Assembly: GCF_900113635.1 (NCBI RefSeq)
Contig: NZ_FOQA01000003.1
Location: 110,496 to 174,495, forward strand
Reading direction: 5' to 3'
Origin: Tindallia magadiensis
GTDB lineage: Bacteria; Bacillota; Clostridia; Peptostreptococcales; Tindalliaceae
Length of the DNA stretch: 64,000 nucleotides
The translations under genes and the position numbers were made by a program. Numbering within the stretch: the stretch's first letter is position 1; each line of letters opens with the position of its first letter. Positions 1-9,348 of this stretch are shown here, piece after piece. The notes beneath the pieces were generated by a model that worked only from the letters and a program-made list of their open reading frames with translations, searched no databases and was not told the DNA's origin.

Positions 1-1
1 T

Positions 2-760
2 CTTCAGCAGGTAGCTAGTATTGATAACGAGTTTAGCCTTAGTCGTATCCTGCGAAGAGACAGAGACCGAACCATTACAGCTGGCCTATACCCCAGAACC
101 GGGGTGTCGGCTGCCGAACTACTGGATATTGTAGAAGAGCGGATGGAAGAAGCCGGCTTTGAAGTGCCGCCAGGCTACACCTTGGAATACGGGGGAGAAA
201 ACGAAGACCGAGCAGAAGCCTTTGAATCCCTGATCGGCCCCTTCTTCCTAGCCATGGCCCTGATCTATATTATTCTGATGTTCCAGTTTATGGATCTGAG
301 ACAACCGCTGATTATCATGGGGACCATTCCCCTTTCCTTTATCGGCGTAATCTGGGGACTTAAAGTCACCGGCTATCCCCTAGGCTTTATGGCACTGATG
401 GGAACCGTCAGCCTGATGGGAATTGTGGTGAACAACGGGATTGTTCTGTTGGACTATATTAACCTGTTAGTAGGGCAAGGGAAAAATGTGGATGAAGCCA
501 TTCCGGAAGCCTGCGAAACCAGACTGAGACCAATTATGATCGGAATGATTACTACGGTCATCGGACTGGTGCCTATGGCCCTGTTTGGAGGAGATTTATG
601 GGCACCACTAGCTTATGCCATTATCTTTGGATTGGTCATCTCTTCCATGCTAACCACCCTGATTATTCCGGCAGCCTTCAAAGTCGGATACAACAGAGAC
701 CGTTCCAAAACCTTAATTGGACGCTTATTTACCCCAAAAGATAAAACCGTGAAAGAATAA
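2..760 (+). CDS. RND-family efflux transporter permease, C-terminal part (5' end outside window)
   Basis: This is the 3' end of an AcrB-type RND permease, a proton-driven inner-membrane exporter. The frame is open from base 2, so the GTG at 104 is internal and the gene starts upstream of the window. About 34 residues of periplasmic domain precede residues that match the second half of an RND protein. The hallmarks are the YIILMFQF helix, the PLSFIGVIWGL helix, a GIVVNNGIVLLDYIN segment typical of RND helix 10-11, and the RLRPIMIGMITTVIGLVPMAL block. The protein ends in a short basic cytoplasmic tail. A strong terminator follows, so it is the last gene of its transcript. A TolC-like protein is encoded at 33779, but the adaptor is not in the window. 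The family call is secure; the substrate is unknown. Confidence 0.9.
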   Translation, partial: LQQVASIDNEFSLSRILRRDRDRTITAGLYPRTGVSAAELLDIVEERMEEAGFEVPPGYTLEYGGENEDRAEAFESLIGPFFLAMALIYIILMFQFMDLRQPLIIMGTIPLSFIGVIWGLKVTGYPLGFMALMGTVSLMGIVVNNGIVLLDYINLLVGQGKNVDEAIPEACETRLRPIMIGMITTVIGLVPMALFGGDLWAPLAYAIIFGLVISSMLTTLIIPAAFKVGYNRDRSKTLIGRLFTPKDKTVKE

Positions 761-789
761 GATAGTAAGATAGAGAAAGAACCAAAGAA

Positions 790-827
790 AAAGACTCCGG
801 AGCCATTAGGCAGCTCCGGAGTCTTTT
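790..827 (+). terminator. Rho-independent terminator after the RND gene
   Basis: A perfect 14-bp stem (790-803 with 813-826) with a 9-base loop, ending in a short T run, lies 30 bases after the RND stop codon. Confidence 0.9.
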
Positions 828-873
828 ATGATATAGGAAATCCCATTCCTTTGATTTGTCATCACTCTGTAAA

Positions 874-902
874 TTGACTTTCTGCCGCTAAAAGGGTATA
901 CA
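874..902 (+). promoter_or_regulatory. Sigma-A type promoter for the stalk/metalloprotease gene
   Basis: TTGACT (874-879), a 17-base spacer and TATACA (897-902) lie about 95 bases before the ATG at 999. The site follows the RND terminator, so it would start a new transcript. Confidence 0.7.
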
Positions 903-998
903 TAAAATACACCAACAAATAATAAAAAGATTAATAAAAATGAAAAGAATAATGAAATCCAACGAATGAGGAAAGAAAAAACAGAGAGGAAAAGTAGG

Positions 999-2489
999 AT
1001 GAAAAAAACAAAAAAAGTATCATTGATGATTCAACTATTAATACTGACTTTGATCATGGGCCTTATGGTTGTCCCGCCACAGGAAATCATGGCACAAACA
1101 AATATTACCATCGTGATGGATGGAGAACCCCTTAGATTTACGGAAGCCACTGGCCGTCCTTTTATTGATGAAAATAACCGGACCCTGGTGCCTTTTCGTA
1201 TCACCTTGGAAAGCTTTGGGGCGCAAGTTCATTGGGATGGTCAGAACCGCATTGCTACGGCTCGGAAAAATGGGACTACCGTTCAGGTACCCATTGGACA
1301 ACCCTTTATTATGGTAGACGGAGAACGGGTTCCTAATGATACCCAGGCAGTGATCGCTGAAGATGGAAGAACCTATCTGCCTATTCGAAAAGTGCTGGAA
1401 GCTTTTGGTGGAGTAGTTCATTGGCAGGCAAGCAGTCAGACCATTTTTGTTGCCAGTCCGCCGCCTCCAGGCTCAGAAATTTTTCCAGAAGAAATTCCAC
1501 CAGAACCCATAGAACCAGAACTGCCGGATGAGGAAGAAGATGCTTCGATTTCTCAAAGACTCACAGTTTCTTTAGAAGAAAATATTACCCTTATTCGAGA
1601 TCCGGCCTTATTTACGCTCTATGCGTTTATGAATTATACCGGCTATGAAGAAGAAAATAATCCGGCAGGATTTCATCCAGTACGAAAAGCCATTTTGAAA
1701 GATCTACAAGCCATGGATTTACAATTGACAGAACCCAGATACTATCGCCAAAAAGGGTTGCCTTATAGCAAATACATTTCCGCTTTATCAGAAATGGACA
1801 ATCGGCTGCGATATAAAGAACCTCGAAGAATTCAGGCCTTGTTGCCAGAATTGGCAGAACTAGATCAACGGTTACAGGAATTTTCAGAGCAAGCCGATAT
1901 CCTCACCCTTTACGAAAAATATCGGGAAGAATACTTACAGGCCATTGCCATGTATCATCCAGAAATGTATGAGTTTCTGGCTCAATACACCCAGTTCCTG
2001 CGAGTATCCCCCCGGGAAGTGCCAGAATTTTACTTTGTTGTCAATTTACAGGAATCCTATTGGCGCGGCTATTTTCTGGTAGAAAACTACGGGCCCTTAG
2101 AAAATGCTTCTATTATGGTGTTGGGACCTTCTGATCAGATGAATCATCGGCTAGTGGCCCATGAGTACCTACACAGCATTCTCACGCCTATTCATGCCGA
2201 TTTGGCAGAGGAAATCGAAAGCCTTTCCCATATGATGCGAAAAGTGCCTCAAGGCAGTCAGGCCCGAAATGCGGTTTATGATACCTGGTTTACCATTTTT
2301 GATGAATCCATGATCCGAGCCCTGGATAGCTGGTTTGTCAACACCAATCAGAAAACGATTATTCAGCAGGAAATGGAAGCTGGTTTTATTTTAACAGAAT
2401 ATTTTCATCACCGCTTTAAAGAAGATTGGGAAACCTATTCTGGTTCCTTGGAAGACTTTATCCGAGAGATGATACAAGATTTACAGTAG
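999..2489 (+). CDS. Secreted stalk-domain protein with putative zinc metallopeptidase domain
   Basis: The N-terminus has a basic region and a hydrophobic signal segment ending near MAQ. Residues about 35-150 form a copper-amine-oxidase-N (stalk) domain with its two repeats: NNRTLVPFRITLESFGAQVHW and GRTYLPIRKVLEAFGG. A Pro/Glu linker leads to a helical C-terminal domain of about 310 residues. That domain carries HEYLH at about residues 388-392 and a downstream DES near residue 436, the layout of a gluzincin active site (HExxH plus distal Glu). I infer a cell-wall-associated zinc protease; no substrate can be read. I chose ATG 999 because GAGGAAAAG precedes it, whereas the in-frame ATG at 966 has no clear ribosome binding site. 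The next gene follows after about 100 bases. Confidence 0.75.
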   Translation: MKKTKKVSLMIQLLILTLIMGLMVVPPQEIMAQTNITIVMDGEPLRFTEATGRPFIDENNRTLVPFRITLESFGAQVHWDGQNRIATARKNGTTVQVPIGQPFIMVDGERVPNDTQAVIAEDGRTYLPIRKVLEAFGGVVHWQASSQTIFVASPPPPGSEIFPEEIPPEPIEPELPDEEEDASISQRLTVSLEENITLIRDPALFTLYAFMNYTGYEEENNPAGFHPVRKAILKDLQAMDLQLTEPRYYRQKGLPYSKYISALSEMDNRLRYKEPRRIQALLPELAELDQRLQEFSEQADILTLYEKYREEYLQAIAMYHPEMYEFLAQYTQFLRVSPREVPEFYFVVNLQESYWRGYFLVENYGPLENASIMVLGPSDQMNHRLVAHEYLHSILTPIHADLAEEIESLSHMMRKVPQGSQARNAVYDTWFTIFDESMIRALDSWFVNTNQKTIIQQEMEAGFILTEYFHHRFKEDWETYSGSLEDFIREMIQDLQ

Positions 2490-2594
2490 AAAAGCCCCCT
2501 TTACAAAAGAAGCATATACGCCGATAATACTAAGGAGTAGCTTTTTAATTAAATGATCATATCTAAATTTCATATATCGGAGGAGTACGCCAAC

Positions 2595-5500
2595 ATGATC
2601 CCAATAAAAACAATGATAAATAGAAGAACATCCCTCAAAACAGCAAGAACAGCAAAAACAGTAACACCCCGCCGGGTCGTCGCCTGGCTTCTTTTGGTGG
2701 TGTTTTTTGTTTCGGCGATGCCGATAGCCCCCAACCAGGGCTTTGGCATGCTGACAGCCTGGGCAAGTGGTTTGGAAAGACCAACGGTGACCATTCGAAC
2801 AGAGCTTACAGACTTTGAACAAACAGGAAAAAACATTAGTGTAAATGAACCGGAATCTGTTGGTTCCATTAATCGAAGCCTTGAAGTGGAAGATACCTCA
2901 GAAGGAGTCTATACCATCCCAGCAGGCGATTTAAGCTATGGCCTTGGAGCCACCACCCAAGGGATTCTTCCGGAAGACTTTAGAAACATTGAAAGCGTCA
3001 CCCTTATCTTTTATCAGGAATTGCCTGACGGCACTCTGGAAAGAAAGATTGAAATTTATGAAAACATTCGGGAAAGTATGCCTCGAATTACTAATATCAT
3101 TAAGCCGATTGTATCCGATAATGAAATGATTGTGGTTAACGGGAGTGATACAGAAATCCAAAATTTGGCAAATCCTGACTTTATTGTAGAGGTGGGATCC
3201 ACCAGAGCTGACGTTATTACAAATTCGGATCCTGATGGCGGAGACCTGTCAAATACCCAGGTGGGATTGGTGCCGCAGGCCGGAAACTTTGATGGTGGTG
3301 TCAATGATATTATCGTGCAACGAGAAACAGAAAAAAATGGCACTAGTAACTCTCTTCGAAACGTAGATACTTATCGTAGAGCCGTTACGATTATTACAGA
3401 TTTAGAACTGGACGGAATAGAGATGTTTCCCACCATGGGAAGGGTAGGCAGCCAGGTGGAATTTACCCGGGGGAATATGTCACCCAATGGTTACGATGTC
3501 TATTTTGTTGAAAACCTAACCAATATCAATCTCTTTAATGAAGAATCAAAAGCAAAGCCGGTAAGCCCGCCGGTAGAAGTGGATGACCAGTGGGTGTATA
3601 CCGTGGAAGTACCTAATGTTCGTGCTGGGCGGGATTATTTTGTTGTCCTGACACCACCGGGACGTTTGGATACCCGCTATGTGATGGACAGCCAGTTTCG
3701 TGTTATTGAAATTGAAGACTCACCAACCCTGGAAGGTTTCGATCCTACCAGTGCCCCAACTCGCCGACCTACAGAAGTCGAGCTTTGGGGTTCCTATTGG
3801 ACCCGACTGGCAGTGCCGGGGTTGGAAGATTATGTACTGGAAGGCGATGAAGATTTTGACCCGGCAACCGCTATTCGCTTTGAAATTGGCGGAGAACTTT
3901 ACGACCACATTCCAGAAGGAGAGTCCGTAGAAACTCTGGTCATTAAGTATGAAGGATCTGGTGATTTTCGTTTTAGCGATGACGGAGATGACTACCCTAT
4001 CAACTCTGTTAAACGACGCTTCCGGGTATATATGGGCCAAGACCTTTCCATCCATGAATTTACCCATAAAAGCTCCTCAGCCAGTTTTGAAGACGGACAG
4101 GCAGCTGACAACACACTAAAAGTCAGAACTAGAGATTTCAGCGATGATCAGGCAGGGCCGGTGCCGGTAGAAATGGAAGTGGAGACCATTATCCGCATAG
4201 CGGACGTGGATAGTCCGGGTGGCGAAAGGGTACTGAGCTTGAGAGAAAATTTAACAGCACCCGGTGACTTTACCTACATCCCTTCTACAGAACAACCGGA
4301 TATTACGGATATTGTGCCTACTATTTTCCCATTGCAAACAGAGCCAACCGGCGGTGTGGGCCATATTAATGATCGCATTGGTCCTTTGCAGGTAGTGATC
4401 CGGGGAGAAAACTTCCTGGTTACCCGATATGAAGATGCGGATGGTCAGGACCGGATAGCCCAACCCCGGATAGAGCTGGGCAGCACTATCATTGATCCAA
4501 GCCTTGGACCGGGAGAAGTCGATGGAAATCGGTATGGGCCAACTAAATTTGAAGTATTACAAGGAGGCACCTTAGTTGATGGCAAAGGCGCCAATCAGGT
4601 AGGTGATACCATTGTCATGATCCTAGAAACCGGCACCAGTGGTTTTCCTGTTACCAACACCACCACTAGAGATGTCCGGATCAGCAATCCTCGCCGGGAA
4701 AGCGATGAATATGCAGCTTTTCGACGGTTTGAAGATATGGTTGATTTTATCTACGTAGATCCGAATCAATACCCTCGTATTACCAATGTGCTTCCGGATC
4801 TGGTAGCCATGGAAGGAGGCGTACCGGTTCGAATTGATGGCAGTCAGTTACGCTCCGATGCCAGATTATATATTGACGGCGAGGAAGTCACCACCATTAC
4901 GGATCGAAGTCTGGAACATATTGAATTTACAGCACCTCCGGGAAAAAGACCCGGCGAAACTCAGTTGCAAGTCATTAATCCGGAAGGTGGCATTGCCACT
5001 CATCCCTTCACTTATACAGAAACAGATACAAATCCGGCACTTACCAAAGTCACGCCGGACAGAGGAACGGAAAACACCTTGCTAACCCTGACGGGAAGTG
5101 ACTTTTTTCGACCGGATCCCACCATTGTCGTCAACGACATAGATGATATCGATGCCTTTATTATGAACCGACTAATTGGCAGTCGAGTGGAAATTGGAGG
5201 CCGGGATATCAACCGATATCATCGGGATGGTACACGAATTACGCTGACCGAATACCACGCACCAAGTCGAATCGTTGAAGAACCCGTGTTTGTATATCAG
5301 GAAGAAACAGATCGATGGCGAACAGGAGACGGATTCGACAGCGTTATCTTTATTAAAGATCCAGTGAATCCGGATGCACCAGTACATTTTTTTCGTCTGG
5401 TTCGTAATAGGCAAAATCAGTACTACCTGGAAGATGGCGCCGCCAACTCCTGGCGCATTCGTTATAACAAAGAGGAAGAGCAGTTTGAAGGAGTGGAAGA

Positions 5501-8500
5501 AGGGGGAAATGTAGTTATTCAGCAACTCGAAAATGGAGTGCTGGAAATTGACGGCATGACCCTAAGAGCCTATACTCCTTACGCAGTAGAGATGATGGGA
5601 GGTTACGACCGGATCACCGGCAATCGGGTACAAGTACTCAGCAATAACGAAATTCATGCCCGGGTCCCTAATATGATGGGAGCTGACTGGTCCGGCCCCG
5701 GCACCTATGATGTTTCGGTGGTGAATCCAGACACACAAAAAGCAACCCTGCAAAATGCTTTTACCTATCTGGGAGAACCCAAAAACATTCCGGCCCTCCG
5801 GGATATTGTACCGGAACTGGGACCGGACAGCGGTGGTAACCTTGTTACCTTAAAATTGGATGAAACCGTAACCGATGCTTCCTTTACGGAAGGAATTCGA
5901 ATCTTTATTGGCTCCCAAGAAGTTCCCCGGGCTAATATCAATTTATCCGTAGACAGCCGGGAGATCGTATTGACGGTACCGCCTTATGCCGGCAATTTAC
6001 AGCAGGAAGGACAGCGAGAAATCACCTTGCCCCTAACATTACTGAACTCTGATGGGGGAACCTTCAGTGTTGATTATGACAATCCTATTACCGTGGAGAG
6101 AACACAGCGAGATGCCGATGGAAATGAACAAACCATTCAGAAAGAATTGTTAGGATATACCTATGTAGTACCGACCAGTAATCCAGAAATAGAGCGCATT
6201 GTTCCAACGGCTGGTTCAGCGGCTGGAGGCTATACCGTAGAGATCTTCGGAGTGGATTTCAGAGATTTTCGCCGTATTCGGGATGAAGATGGAAATCTGA
6301 TTGAGACCATTACGGCCAATCCAAACATTACCAGACCTTCCCGATACGATTCGGAGTTTGATGTCCTGTTGGATGATTTGTATCCAAGAGTGTTTTTTGG
6401 AACAGAAGAAGCTGAACTGATCGAATTTGACGGCGAGTTTTTAAGAGTAATCGTAAGTCCTAATGAAGGTACTGTACCAGTGTATATCGTCAATAACGAT
6501 GCAGGAATTTCCAACACGGTTAACTTTACCTTCGAAAGCTCAAATCCTAGTATTTCCAGCGTAAACCCTCCGCGTGGAGATCGTCGCGGTGGCACCTCTG
6601 TTGAAATACGGGGACAGGCCTTAAAAGAAGGGTTGGTAACTCTGCTAACGGGTGAATACGAAGAAAACAGTCCTTTGGTTTCTGTCCGGGAGGAAGATAT
6701 CCGGCTAACTCGGGTAAGAGTAGGAAACAGAACCAATGCGGATTTGCCCCGTGAACACGAAAATAGCGGTGTGATCCAGGTGAATCGGACCCGGGTTACC
6801 CTGGAAGACGGCATGCGCTTTGATTACAACTCAGGGGAGGGTGGCGTACTAAACGTTCAAATCACCGATCAGGGGAACACCTATCGCCATGAGTATCTTG
6901 GTTTTGGCGCCGGCGAAGAAGTCTTTATCAACACCAGAGATTTAACGCGGGAAGAAGACGGAGAAACGATCCGGTACCCTTATGAAGAATTAATCAGGCT
7001 GGAAATAAGAAACCGAAGGCTTGTAGTAGAAGGCGGTTATGCCCCGGAAGTAATTCATCGAAATGAAGGCCACATTGTTGCCACCATGCCCTCCTACTTT
7101 ACCACTGGTAATGTCAGACTATCTGTTATCAACCCGGATGGTGGGACGGCTAATTCGGATTTTGAGTATATTACGCCGGATAGCGATCCGGTGATTACCA
7201 ATATCTTAAGAGAAGGTCGGGAGCCGGTTAGGGAGACTCGTGAAGGATACGGAGAAGTCATGTTGCAAAAAGTATCCCAAAGGGGTGGCAATATTATCCG
7301 TGTTGTCGGGACAGATTTTCGGGAAGATGCCACCATTCGAGTAGGGGACATCCTAACCATTGGCCCGGATCATCCAAACCGGCTGGAGGATGAATTACCA
7401 AACCAATTGGTCTTTGAACTTCCGGAACTGCCGGAAAACACCATTAACAATTTATATCGTATTGTTGTTACCAACTTTGATGGCGGATCAGCCAACTCGG
7501 AAGAAGCCATGTATCAGGGTGAAGAAGCTATTGCCATTTATCTGGAAGTCACTCGGGGAGAATCCAACCCCCGACTGGATACGGTAACACCCAACAAAGG
7601 TCCCGTAACAGGAGGAACCCGCCTAACCATTCGTGGAAATGACTTCCGGCAGGAAATGGATGGTTATAGCGATCCTATCGGAGTTCTTTTTGGAGAAGCA
7701 CGAGTAGATGAAGATTCCGGCGATGTGGAATATGTTGATTATCGGCAACTGGAAGTGGTAGCACCGGAAAGTCCGCGTTACGGAAATGTCCGGGTGCGGG
7801 TTGAAAATCCGGACGGCGAGCTGAGCCTCCCTCCCGGTGATTTTCAATATATCAGTCAACCGAATATCGATACCGTCGATCCACCTCGCATTTTTGCTAA
7901 CGATATGGATACAGAAATCACATTGACCGGTGAAATGTTTATGAACGGAGCCCAGGTCATTCTGGGAGGAAGACTGGTACCCATCAACGAAGTAACCGAC
8001 GAGATGGAGGTTCATGGGGAAGGGATTCGTGGAGTCGATGATGAAGGAAGAAACAGAGAATTTGCCGTTGTTGGTGGCGTTGCGGCCAACAGTGTCAACG
8101 TAGAAAGTGAAAATGTCATGCGGGTACAATTCCCAGAAACTTTGGATTTGGAACATGATGACCTTATTATCCTTAATCCGGATGGCGGTTTGTCTGATCC
8201 AGACGATGCCCCAGACTTTGATTACGATATCCCTGTTCCGGATGCACCACTGGTAGTAGAAGCCGTGCCCGGATCAGAAGGAAGCATCCATCTGATTTGG
8301 TCAAAATCCGATCCAGGTGTTTTGAACGCGGCAGCCAGTTACGAAGTATACGGAAAAAGAAGCGTTGAAAGAGAATACACCTTTATTGCAGAAGCCAATG
8401 ATGCGGACTATCTGATCCGCAACTTGGAGCCCGACACCCGTTACGATTTTAGAGTCCGGGCATTGAATGAATACGGCAGTGCTATCGAATCCGGGGAAAC

Positions 8501-9182
8501 CAGTGCACGAACCTTACATCCAGATGAAGATCCAAAGCTGGAAGAAAAGCTGGAAGAACTGGATCGACAGCGGGAAGAACTGGAAACCCAGGGAAGAGAA
8601 GAAATCATTAATGGTACAGTAGTCCGAACCATCGGAAGTCGTGAAATCCCTGAGGGCACAGCTCCCTATCGCATTGATTTTTCCGGTGCAGAACACAGCC
8701 GATATAACGACTTTATCGTAGCCTTTCCAGTACAGTCTTTGGCCAGTATGAACCGGGAAGTAGTCATTACGGATGGCAAGGCTAGTTTAACCATTGCACC
8801 AAACACTCTCTACACCAGAGATGTTAGCAATCTGAGTGCAGAAGAAAGTCGGGACGGAGTGGCACGCATCCACTTTACCCGCTTGGAAGGCAATGAAGCC
8901 AATGCACTGAACAGTGCCATCGATCGAACTCAAAGCAGAGCTTCTAACCCGTACCACATTGATTTTAGCTTGAAAGCAGGCCGTACAGAAAAGAACCTGC
9001 CTCGAATTCTTGGCAGTGGTCAGATAAGCATTGACCTTGACACAGGCCGTTATCCAGAAAGCAACCCTGGAAACACAGGTATTAGCACCTATCATCCTTC
9101 TGCCCACAGTTTCCAGAGAGACAACGGCAGGACGACGACTATCAGAGAAGCGGGTAAGTATATGTTACTGAGAAACAGATAA
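2595..9182 (+). CDS. Giant secreted IPT/TIG-repeat protein with fibronectin type III domain
   Basis: The protein has about 2195 residues and an N-terminal signal segment (about residues 28-47, VVAWLLLVVFFVSAM). It is built of immunoglobulin-like IPT/TIG units. Recognisable unit starts of the form NPxIxxVxPxxGxxxGG occur near residues 726, 812, 1065, 1195, 1316, 1530, 1657 and 1755, with older, more diverged units before them. A fibronectin type III domain covers about 1880-1975, with NLEPDTRYDFRVRALNEYG as its F-G strand region. A short charged helix (about 1980-2000) and a C-terminal beta domain follow. No SLH or LPXTG anchor is visible, so attachment is unclear; adhesion or a surface scaffold is the usual role. 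ATG 2595 follows GGAGGAG with good spacing; the ATG at 2553 lacks this. Codon use (ACC, CCG, CGG) differs from the S-layer genes downstream. Confidence 0.85.
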   Translation: MIPIKTMINRRTSLKTARTAKTVTPRRVVAWLLLVVFFVSAMPIAPNQGFGMLTAWASGLERPTVTIRTELTDFEQTGKNISVNEPESVGSINRSLEVEDTSEGVYTIPAGDLSYGLGATTQGILPEDFRNIESVTLIFYQELPDGTLERKIEIYENIRESMPRITNIIKPIVSDNEMIVVNGSDTEIQNLANPDFIVEVGSTRADVITNSDPDGGDLSNTQVGLVPQAGNFDGGVNDIIVQRETEKNGTSNSLRNVDTYRRAVTIITDLELDGIEMFPTMGRVGSQVEFTRGNMSPNGYDVYFVENLTNINLFNEESKAKPVSPPVEVDDQWVYTVEVPNVRAGRDYFVVLTPPGRLDTRYVMDSQFRVIEIEDSPTLEGFDPTSAPTRRPTEVELWGSYWTRLAVPGLEDYVLEGDEDFDPATAIRFEIGGELYDHIPEGESVETLVIKYEGSGDFRFSDDGDDYPINSVKRRFRVYMGQDLSIHEFTHKSSSASFEDGQAADNTLKVRTRDFSDDQAGPVPVEMEVETIIRIADVDSPGGERVLSLRENLTAPGDFTYIPSTEQPDITDIVPTIFPLQTEPTGGVGHINDRIGPLQVVIRGENFLVTRYEDADGQDRIAQPRIELGSTIIDPSLGPGEVDGNRYGPTKFEVLQGGTLVDGKGANQVGDTIVMILETGTSGFPVTNTTTRDVRISNPRRESDEYAAFRRFEDMVDFIYVDPNQYPRITNVLPDLVAMEGGVPVRIDGSQLRSDARLYIDGEEVTTITDRSLEHIEFTAPPGKRPGETQLQVINPEGGIATHPFTYTETDTNPALTKVTPDRGTENTLLTLTGSDFFRPDPTIVVNDIDDIDAFIMNRLIGSRVEIGGRDINRYHRDGTRITLTEYHAPSRIVEEPVFVYQEETDRWRTGDGFDSVIFIKDPVNPDAPVHFFRLVRNRQNQYYLEDGAANSWRIRYNKEEEQFEGVEEGGNVVIQQLENGVLEIDGMTLRAYTPYAVEMMGGYDRITGNRVQVLSNNEIHARVPNMMGADWSGPGTYDVSVVNPDTQKATLQNAFTYLGEPKNIPALRDIVPELGPDSGGNLVTLKLDETVTDASFTEGIRIFIGSQEVPRANINLSVDSREIVLTVPPYAGNLQQEGQREITLPLTLLNSDGGTFSVDYDNPITVERTQRDADGNEQTIQKELLGYTYVVPTSNPEIERIVPTAGSAAGGYTVEIFGVDFRDFRRIRDEDGNLIETITANPNITRPSRYDSEFDVLLDDLYPRVFFGTEEAELIEFDGEFLRVIVSPNEGTVPVYIVNNDAGISNTVNFTFESSNPSISSVNPPRGDRRGGTSVEIRGQALKEGLVTLLTGEYEENSPLVSVREEDIRLTRVRVGNRTNADLPREHENSGVIQVNRTRVTLEDGMRFDYNSGEGGVLNVQITDQGNTYRHEYLGFGAGEEVFINTRDLTREEDGETIRYPYEELIRLEIRNRRLVVEGGYAPEVIHRNEGHIVATMPSYFTTGNVRLSVINPDGGTANSDFEYITPDSDPVITNILREGREPVRETREGYGEVMLQKVSQRGGNIIRVVGTDFREDATIRVGDILTIGPDHPNRLEDELPNQLVFELPELPENTINNLYRIVVTNFDGGSANSEEAMYQGEEAIAIYLEVTRGESNPRLDTVTPNKGPVTGGTRLTIRGNDFRQEMDGYSDPIGVLFGEARVDEDSGDVEYVDYRQLEVVAPESPRYGNVRVRVENPDGELSLPPGDFQYISQPNIDTVDPPRIFANDMDTEITLTGEMFMNGAQVILGGRLVPINEVTDEMEVHGEGIRGVDDEGRNREFAVVGGVAANSVNVESENVMRVQFPETLDLEHDDLIILNPDGGLSDPDDAPDFDYDIPVPDAPLVVEAVPGSEGSIHLIWSKSDPGVLNAAASYEVYGKRSVEREYTFIAEANDADYLIRNLEPDTRYDFRVRALNEYGSAIESGETSARTLHPDEDPKLEEKLEELDRQREELETQGREEIINGTVVRTIGSREIPEGTAPYRIDFSGAEHSRYNDFIVAFPVQSLASMNREVVITDGKASLTIAPNTLYTRDVSNLSAEESRDGVARIHFTRLEGNEANALNSAIDRTQSRASNPYHIDFSLKAGRTEKNLPRILGSGQISIDLDTGRYPESNPGNTGISTYHPSAHSFQRDNGRTTTIREAGKYMLLRNR

Positions 9183-9283
9183 AAAGCAGGTGGAAAAGCA
9201 GATTAAAAGAGGCACTGGGGGCCGGAGGTAATTTACTCCGTGGTTTTCGGGGAGAATCAGCTCCGTCCCCACAGTGACTAGCC

Positions 9284-9317
9284 GTAACAAATCAAGTAAC
9301 AAATCATGTAACAGGCA
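9284..9317. repeat. Short tandem repeat, 12-bp period (GTAACAAATCA)
   Basis: GTAACAAATCA occurs at 9284-9294 and 9296-9306, with a partial third unit from 9308. It sits in the leader of the SLH gene at 9349. It resembles the other short word-like repeats in the gaps of this window. Confidence 0.7.
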
Positions 9318-9348
9318 AAACCAAACTTTTAGGATAAGGAGTCTCAAA

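Noticed and set aside
6230-6814. Long minus-strand open frame of 194 codons inside the TIG-repeat gene
   Set aside because: It has Ser/Val-rich sequence typical of a shadow frame, no ribosome binding site and no family match; the plus-strand frame is a clear real gene.
9284-9317. CRISPR array
   Set aside because: Repeat units are 11-13 bases without spacers of uniform length, and no cas gene is near.
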